Of a stretch of DNA of 64,000 nucleotides, positions 59,505 to 64,000 are shown piece by piece (position 1 is the stretch's first letter; each line of letters starts with the position of its first letter). Under the pieces are notes generated by a model. That model was not told where the DNA came from. It did not search any database and saw nothing but the letters and a program-made list of their open reading frames with translations. This DNA is from Actinomadura oligospora ATCC 43269 (GTDB lineage Bacteria > Actinomycetota > Actinomycetes > Streptosporangiales > Streptosporangiaceae). Location of the stretch: NCBI RefSeq assembly GCF_000518265.1, contig NZ_KI912411.1:1-64000 (forward strand), in the 5' to 3' direction. The position numbers and the translations under genes were made by a program.

Positions 59505-60820
59505 GCACCGCTGTGAGCAGTCCGGCCGTGGAGGCGAACCGGGTCGTCGAGGCCGTCCTGGCCGACCTGGCGAAGGACCACCGCGGCGTCGTGGTGGACT
59601 CGCCGCCCGGCGCGGGCAAGTCGACGCTGGTCGTCCGGGCCGCCGCGCACCTGGCCCGCGCGGGCGAGCGGCTGATGATCGTGGCGCAGACCAACGAGCA
59701 GGTGGACGACCTGATCGACCGGATCGCCACCGACCATCCGGACCTGACGATCGGCAGGCTGTCGGCGGCGGGGTACCTGGCGTCCGAGCGGGTGACGGCG
59801 CACGCGTCGGTGCGGGTCGCGCTGAAGGCCGACGACATCGCCGACCGGACGATCGTGATCGCGACGGCCGCGAAATGGGCGACGCTGACCGACGGGTCGT
59901 GGCCGTGGGCGATCGTGGACGAGGCGTACCAGATGCGCTCGGACATGCTGCTGCGCATCGCGGGCCGCTTCGAGCGGGCGCTGTTCGTGGGCGATCCGGG
60001 CCAGCTCGACCCGTTCTCGACGGTCGAGGTCGAGCGCTGGGCGGGCCTGTCGTGGGATCCGATGCGCAGCGCCGTGTCGGTCCTGCTCGCGCACAATCCC
60101 GGGCTTCCGGTGCACCGGCTGCCGGTGTCGTGGCGGCTTCCGGCGTCGGCGGCGCCGGTGGTCTCGCAGGCGTTCTATCCGTTCACCGGGTTCCGGTCGG
60201 GCACCGGTCCGCAAGACCGGCGGCTCGAGCTGGGCGCGGGCGGGATGGGCACGTCCTACGACCGCGCCGTCGAGGAGGCCGCGGCGACCGGGTGGGCGCT
60301 GTACGAGCTGCCCGCGCGGCACACGCTGCGCACGGACGGGGAGGCCGTCCAGGCGACGGCGGCGCTGGCCGTCCGGATGCTGCAGCGCGGGCCGGTGGCG
60401 CACTCCGAACGCGGTGAGGCGCCGGTCGGCGCGGACCGTATCGCGGTCGGCGCGGCGCACCGCGACCAGGTCGCCGCGATCCGCCTCGCGCTCGGCCCGT
60501 ACGCGGACGACATCACCGTCGACACCGCCAACCGGCTGCAGGGCCGCGAGTACGACGTGACGGTGGTGCTGCATCCGCTGTCCGGACGGCGGGACGCGAC
60601 CGCGTTCCACCTGGAGTCGGGGCGGCTGTGCGTGCTGGCGTCCCGGCACCGGCACGCGTGCCTGGTGGTCGCGCGCGCGGGCATCCCCGAACTGCTGGAC
60701 GCCCATCCGTCGGCCGAGCCGGTGCGGCTCGGCGTCCCGGTCAAGTTCCCGGACGGCTGGGAAGCGAACCAGGCGGTACTCGCCCGCCTCGGCGAACACC
60801 GCATCCGCGCCGACTCCTGA
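59501..60820 (+). CDS. Operon gene 4: superfamily 1 (Upf1/Dna2-like) helicase-type ATPase
   Basis: 439 aa from GTG 59501. Walker A is DSPPGAGKST (33-42), motif Ia IVAQTNEQVDDL, Walker B IVDEAYQM (Asp139, Glu140), motif III FVGDPGQLDPF, motif IV-like PVSWRLP, motif V DTANRLQGREYDVTVV and motif VI LASRHRHACLVV. This is a compact AAA_11/AAA_12-type SF1 enzyme without extra domains. With the Fe-S nuclease of gene 2 it would reproduce, on separate chains, the helicase-nuclease pair of Dna2 or AddAB. It is the last gene; the ABC gene follows in the opposite direction. Confidence 0.8.
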   Translation: MSTAVSSPAVEANRVVEAVLADLAKDHRGVVVDSPPGAGKSTLVVRAAAHLARAGERLMIVAQTNEQVDDLIDRIATDHPDLTIGRLSAAGYLASERVTAHASVRVALKADDIADRTIVIATAAKWATLTDGSWPWAIVDEAYQMRSDMLLRIAGRFERALFVGDPGQLDPFSTVEVERWAGLSWDPMRSAVSVLLAHNPGLPVHRLPVSWRLPASAAPVVSQAFYPFTGFRSGTGPQDRRLELGAGGMGTSYDRAVEEAAATGWALYELPARHTLRTDGEAVQATAALAVRMLQRGPVAHSERGEAPVGADRIAVGAAHRDQVAAIRLALGPYADDITVDTANRLQGREYDVTVVLHPLSGRRDATAFHLESGRLCVLASRHRHACLVVARAGIPELLDAHPSAEPVRLGVPVKFPDGWEANQAVLARLGEHRIRADS

Positions 60821-60845
60821 CCCGCTCCCGGGGCCCGCGCCGGCG

Positions 60846-61646
60846 TCAGCGGCCTGCGGTGGCGGACCAGCGGCCGTTCGTGCGGGTGATCGTGACGGGG
60901 TGGTCGAAGCAGGCGCTGACCAGGTCGGTCGTGAGCACCTCGCCCGCCGGGCCGGACGCCAGGACCGCGCCCTCGCGCAGCAGCATCGCGTGGCTGGTGG
61001 AGGTCGGCAGCTCCTCCAAGTGGTGCGTGACCAGGACGGTCGTGAGGTCCGGGCGGCTCTCGCGCAGGACGTCGATGGCGGTGAGCAGGCGTTCACGCGC
61101 GGCGAGGTCGAGGCCGGTGGCCGGTTCGTCCAGCAGGAGCAACGGCGGGTTCGGCATCAGCGCGCGGGCGATCAGCGCCCGGCCGCGCTCGCCCTGGGAC
61201 AGGTTCGGCCAGCGGGCGTCAGCGCGGGGCGTGAGGCCCATGAGCGCGATCAGCTCGTCCGCGCGGGACAGTTCGGCGCCGGTCGGCGTCCAGCGCGGGA
61301 CGAGTTCGATGGTGCCGGTCGCGCCGGTCAGGACGATCTCCCGGACGGTCCGCGCCGATTCCAGAGGATGCCTCGGGTTGACCTGGCCTATAAGCGCCCT
61401 TAGGTCGTGCACATTCACCCGGCCCAGGCGGTGGCCGAGGATCTCGGCGGAGCCGCGCGTGGGGTGGGTGTAGGCGCCGAGAATGCCGAGCAGGGTGCTC
61501 TTTCCCGCGCCGTTCGGGCCGATCAGCGCCCAGTGCTCGCCGGTGAGGACGGTCATCGAGACCCGGTCGAGCAGCGTCCGGCCGGAGCGGACGAGTTCGA
61601 TCTTGTCGGCGTTCAGGACGGCGCCGGCGACGGGGACGAGGGACAC
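60846..61646 (-). CDS. ABC transporter ATP-binding protein
   Basis: 266 aa from GTG 61646, with GGAGG about 7 nt upstream. Walker A is GPNGAGKST (43-51), the signature is LSQGERGRALIARAL and Walker B LLLLDEPATGLD, then the switch His in VTHHLEELP. It resembles ModF/YlmA-type single ATPases that act alone. No permease gene lies beside it, so it may serve a permease elsewhere or have a non-transport role. Confidence 0.85.
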   Translation of the reverse strand: MSLVPVAGAVLNADKIELVRSGRTLLDRVSMTVLTGEHWALIGPNGAGKSTLLGILGAYTHPTRGSAEILGHRLGRVNVHDLRALIGQVNPRHPLESARTVREIVLTGATGTIELVPRWTPTGAELSRADELIALMGLTPRADARWPNLSQGERGRALIARALMPNPPLLLLDEPATGLDLAARERLLTAIDVLRESRPDLTTVLVTHHLEELPTSTSHAMLLREGAVLASGPAGEVLTTDLVSACFDHPVTITRTNGRWSATAGR

Positions 61647-61931
61647 GGGCGACCTCCGGATGCGGGCTCCGCGAGGCGCGTGAACGGCGCGATCTGCCAC
61701 GGGGTGGGGGCTGGGGCCGGGACGGGCGCGACGCGTGAGAGGTGTGCGGAACGGGGCCCTGCCGGGATCGCCGGGGCGTGGGCGGCACCGGGGACCCACG
61801 GTATCGGACGGGTCGCGGGCCCCTGGTCGACGGGGCCGAATCCGGGCAAGATCGAATCGTGCGGGGCAGGTACGCGGGCGGCGTCCTTCCGGATACTGTG
61901 AGATCGGTGCCTCAGCGATCAGGGGGAAGGC

Positions 61932-62447
61932 ATGGAGGAGATCGGCTTCATGTGCGCCCGGTGCGGCGGGGAGGTGCACGACGTCACCCACAACCGCGAG
62001 GGCGCGCTCGACACCGTGGGCTACCGCCACAACCGCCGCGTGGAGCCCTGGGACCACGCGCTCGAACTGGCCGTGGGAACACCCGCCCAGACCGACCCGA
62101 CCTGCGACTTCTGCGCCGCCGCGGACCCCAGCTGGCTCTACTACCCCACGCTCGACCCCGAGGCCACCGACATGTTCGAGGTGGAGCTCGACACCACGCA
62201 CCTGTCCGACGACGACACCGCCGTCGCGGTGCTGAACATGCTGTACCCCTGGTTCGCCTGCGACACCTGCTCGGTCCTGGTCGCCGACCGCAACATCGAA
62301 CTACTGATCGAACGGGCGCTGGAACGCCGTCCGGTGCCCGACGACGGCCCGGTGGACGAGGAGACCGTGCGCGCGCGGCTGAACGGGTCGCTGTCGGTGT
62401 TCTTCTCCACGCGTCCGGGGCGCCCCCAGCCGTCCCGCGCGATCTGA
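61932..62447 (+). CDS. Hypothetical protein with three CxxC pairs
   Basis: 171 aa. CxxC pairs occur at MCARCGG (near 8-11), CDFCAA (58-61) and CDTCSV (near 109-112), which would suit one or two zinc ribbons. The rest (ADRNIELLIERALERRPVPD) is helical. GGGGGAAGG precedes the ATG. No family recognised. Possibly a small zinc protein that supports RNA or protein binding. Confidence 0.65.
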   Translation: MEEIGFMCARCGGEVHDVTHNREGALDTVGYRHNRRVEPWDHALELAVGTPAQTDPTCDFCAAADPSWLYYPTLDPEATDMFEVELDTTHLSDDDTAVAVLNMLYPWFACDTCSVLVADRNIELLIERALERRPVPDDGPVDEETVRARLNGSLSVFFSTRPGRPQPSRAI

Positions 62448-62537
62448 CCTCCTCGAGGTTTGACCGAATTCTTGGGCTTTGGTGACTCTCGCTAGGATTT
62501 GACCGTTCCAATCGTTCTCGCGCGCGGGGGTTCCCAC

Positions 62538-63248
62538 ATGCTGGTGGAGGCTCGGTTCCACGGTCCGGATCATTCGGGCAATGGCGGTTATGTCGCCGGT
62601 CTGCTGGCCGCCGAGGTCTCCCCCGCGGCCGCCCCGGAGGCGGTGCGGGTCGCGCTGCGCCTGCCGCCGCCGCTGGAGACCGTCATGCGTGTGGCCGACG
62701 AGGACGGCGCGCGCGGCCACGTGACGCTCTGGGACGGCGACCGCCTCGTCGCCGAGGCCCGCGCGGACGCGTTCACGGCCGACCCCGTCCCGGCCGTCGC
62801 GCCGGACTTCGCCGAGCGCGCCGCCGAGAAGTTCAACGCGGGCGGCGACCACCCGTTCCCCCGCTGCTTCGTGTGCGGCCCCGACCGCGCGCACGGCGAC
62901 GGCATGCGCCTCGCCCCCGGCCCGGTGGACGGCCTCGACGACACGGTCGCCTGCCCCTGGACGCCGTGGGACGCCCCGACGACCGCGCTCGTCTGGGCCG
63001 CGCTCGACTGCCCCGGCGGCTGGGCGTTCGACCCGGCGGGCAGCCGTCCGGCGGTCCTCGGCACCATGACCGCGCGCGTGCACGAGCTGCCCGAGGCGGG
63101 CGAGCCGTGCGTTGCGGTCGGCGTCGCGCGCCGCCGGGAGGGCCGCAAGATGTTCGCGGGCAGCGCGGTCTACGGCGCCGACGGCCGCCTCATCGGCCGC
63201 GCCGAGCAGATCTGGATCGAGGTCGACCCCGCGCGTTTCCGGGGTTAG
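62538..63248 (+). CDS. Thioesterase-like (hotdog fold) protein
   Basis: 236 aa. The N-terminal FHGPDHSGNGGYVAGLLAAE and the later CFVCGPDRAHGDGMRLAPGP, with AALDCPGGWAF, form the pattern of double-hotdog acyl-CoA thioesterase-like proteins of actinomycetes. The Cys-Phe-Val-Cys-Gly word is typical of this group. It probably hydrolyses an acyl-CoA, substrate unknown. ATG 62538 with a GGGGG stretch upstream. Confidence 0.72.
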   Translation: MLVEARFHGPDHSGNGGYVAGLLAAEVSPAAAPEAVRVALRLPPPLETVMRVADEDGARGHVTLWDGDRLVAEARADAFTADPVPAVAPDFAERAAEKFNAGGDHPFPRCFVCGPDRAHGDGMRLAPGPVDGLDDTVACPWTPWDAPTTALVWAALDCPGGWAFDPAGSRPAVLGTMTARVHELPEAGEPCVAVGVARRREGRKMFAGSAVYGADGRLIGRAEQIWIEVDPARFRG

Positions 63249-63413
63249 CGCGTCGCGGGCCGGTGGGAATCGGCCCTGGCAGGACCCATGATCCGGAGTC
63301 GGGCGGAGGGTTCGCCCGACGGATCGTTTTTGGAAATGTGTCGCGCGGCACGGTTCGGGGCGGGGACAATCGCGTTGAATCTGAGCATCTGTGGCCAACG
63401 GAGGTCGGGCCCG

Positions 63414-63629
63414 ATGACCGGAAACGCAATCCTCGTCCTCGCGATGGCGGCGCTCGCCGTCTACATGGGGATGACCTGGGAGCGCGCTCGGCGCGCCATG
63501 TTCGACGTCAGGCAGAGCAGGCGGCGGGTCACCAACCTGCGCGCCACCGCCAGCAAGGAACGCGGTCACGCCATCTGGATCCTGGCGTGCACCGTGCTGG
63601 TACTCGTCCTGATGGTCCGCTACATGTAA
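63414..63629 (+). CDS. Small membrane protein
   Basis: 71 aa with two membrane helices (ILVLAMAALAVYMGMTW and IWILACTVLVLVLMVRYM) joined by a basic loop (RARRAMFDVRQSRRRVTNLR) that must lie in the cytoplasm. GGAGG precedes the ATG by about 10 nt. Family unknown. A strong bidirectional terminator follows. Confidence 0.65.
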   Translation: MTGNAILVLAMAALAVYMGMTWERARRAMFDVRQSRRRVTNLRATASKERGHAIWILACTVLVLVLMVRYM

Positions 63630-63632
63630 AGG

Positions 63633-63678
63633 AAAACGACCGCTGCCGGGTGCGTTCGCACCTGGCAGCGGTCGTTTT
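63633..63678. terminator. Bidirectional terminator
   Basis: Perfect 15-bp stem (63633-63647 with 63664-63678) with A's at its left and T's at its right edge and an inner GGTGCG/CGCACC extension. It serves the small membrane protein gene on the left and the gene ending at 63694 on the right. Confidence 0.88.
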
Positions 63679-63693
63679 CGTCGTGCGGCGTGG

Positions 63694-64000
63694 TCACGGC
63701 CTGTTGAAGAGCGGGTCCTCGTGGTCGTCAGGGCCGCGGTGGTAGCCGTTCAGCCCGTTGCCGTTGCCGTTGCCGCCGCCCACGTAGGGGGTGCCGCCGG
63801 TGATGGACGACGGGATGCCGACCGGGCCGGGCACGGGGGCCGACAGGGGCGCCGCGGGGGCGTCCACCTGCGGGTAGCCGCCGGTGGGCTCGCGCGGGGG
63901 CACATAGCCGTTCTTCGGGTCGGCGGTCGGGTACCCGTTGGAAAGGTCGGGGGTCGGGTAGGGCACCGGGCCGTTCGGCAGGGGGGCGGGCGGCGGGCCG
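63694..64000 (-). CDS. C-terminal tail of a gene cut by the window edge
   Basis: At least 101 codons, open to the right edge. It is Pro/Gly/Asn/Tyr-rich (NGYPTADPKNGYVPP, GGGNGNGNGLNGYHRGPDDH), a disordered tail like that of the protein at 30251-30955. Its stop codon is at 63694, right next to the terminator. The start lies outside the window or at GTG 63966; I favour the former. The function cannot be told from this part. Confidence 0.5.
   Translation of the reverse strand, partial: GPPPAPLPNGPVPYPTPDLSNGYPTADPKNGYVPPREPTGGYPQVDAPAAPLSAPVPGPVGIPSSITGGTPYVGGGNGNGNGLNGYHRGPDDHEDPLFNRP

Overview
The window is very GC-rich with the strong G/C third-position bias of an actinomycete. It starts inside the 5' end of a 16S rRNA gene transcribed to the left. 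An osaC/osaA/osaB-like osmoregulation locus, a class II DAHP synthase, an F420-type oxidoreductase, a DUF5753 XRE regulator and a back-to-back SigR-type promoter all fit a Streptomyces-to-Actinomadura type filamentous actinobacterium. Streptosporangiales is my guess, not proven. Several genes seem to be expressed without a leader (a TAnnnT -10 box 6-8 nt before the start codon), as is common in this phylum.

Layout. 0-0.75 kb: 16S 5' end, its leader and at least two promoters. 0.75-5.4 kb: short Acg-type nitroreductase, rRNA methyltransferase RlmA, thioredoxin and a HrdD/SigB-type sigma factor divergent from a shared SigR-like dyad, then DAHP synthase. 5.5-14.1 kb: a signalling block with an RsbW-like ATPase, a STAS antagonist and a SpoIIE-type phosphatase (OsaC-like) on the minus strand, facing a hybrid kinase with seven HAMP units (OsaA-like) and its response regulator (OsaB-like). 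14.2-21.5 kb: membrane-cupredoxin fusion, GltX, DinB-like protein, SDR, HAD protein, asparagine-type permease and a PIG-L deacetylase. 21.5-24.3 kb: a coupled TROVE-vWA / ARPP-like pair. 24.5-33.7 kb: APH-type kinase, MpaB-like protein, DUF3311-MctC symporter, RlpA-like secreted protein, a repeat-rich protein, LtrA and an AlkZ-like glycosylase.

33.7-45.5 kb is looser, with long non-coding stretches, a DUF2786 protein, a small HTH protein, a LysM/BTAD-like membrane protein with a degenerate N-terminus, a decayed IS256 transposase, a VOC protein, a TenA-like protein, citrate synthase and a 16-nt tandem repeat. 45.5-55.9 kb holds ordinary accessory genes: ArsR-MFS, RidA-LysR, DUF4291, an HPF-like protein, an XRE regulator, a DDN-like nitroreductase, a kinase, a beta-hydroxyacid dehydrogenase, a histidine phosphatase and a VOC protein. 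55.9-60.8 kb is a four-gene operon with 4-nt overlaps: winged-helix-like protein, RecB/Cas4-like Fe-S nuclease, unknown protein, SF1 helicase. I consider this the best candidate for an undescribed DNA-processing system. 60.8-64 kb: ABC ATPase, Zn-ribbon protein, thioesterase-like protein, a small membrane protein and the C-terminal tail of a truncated gene.

The sigma-factor, partner-switching and osa genes suggest the left third of the window is devoted to oxidative and osmotic stress control. The TROVE pair and the nuclease-helicase operon are the two least explained systems.
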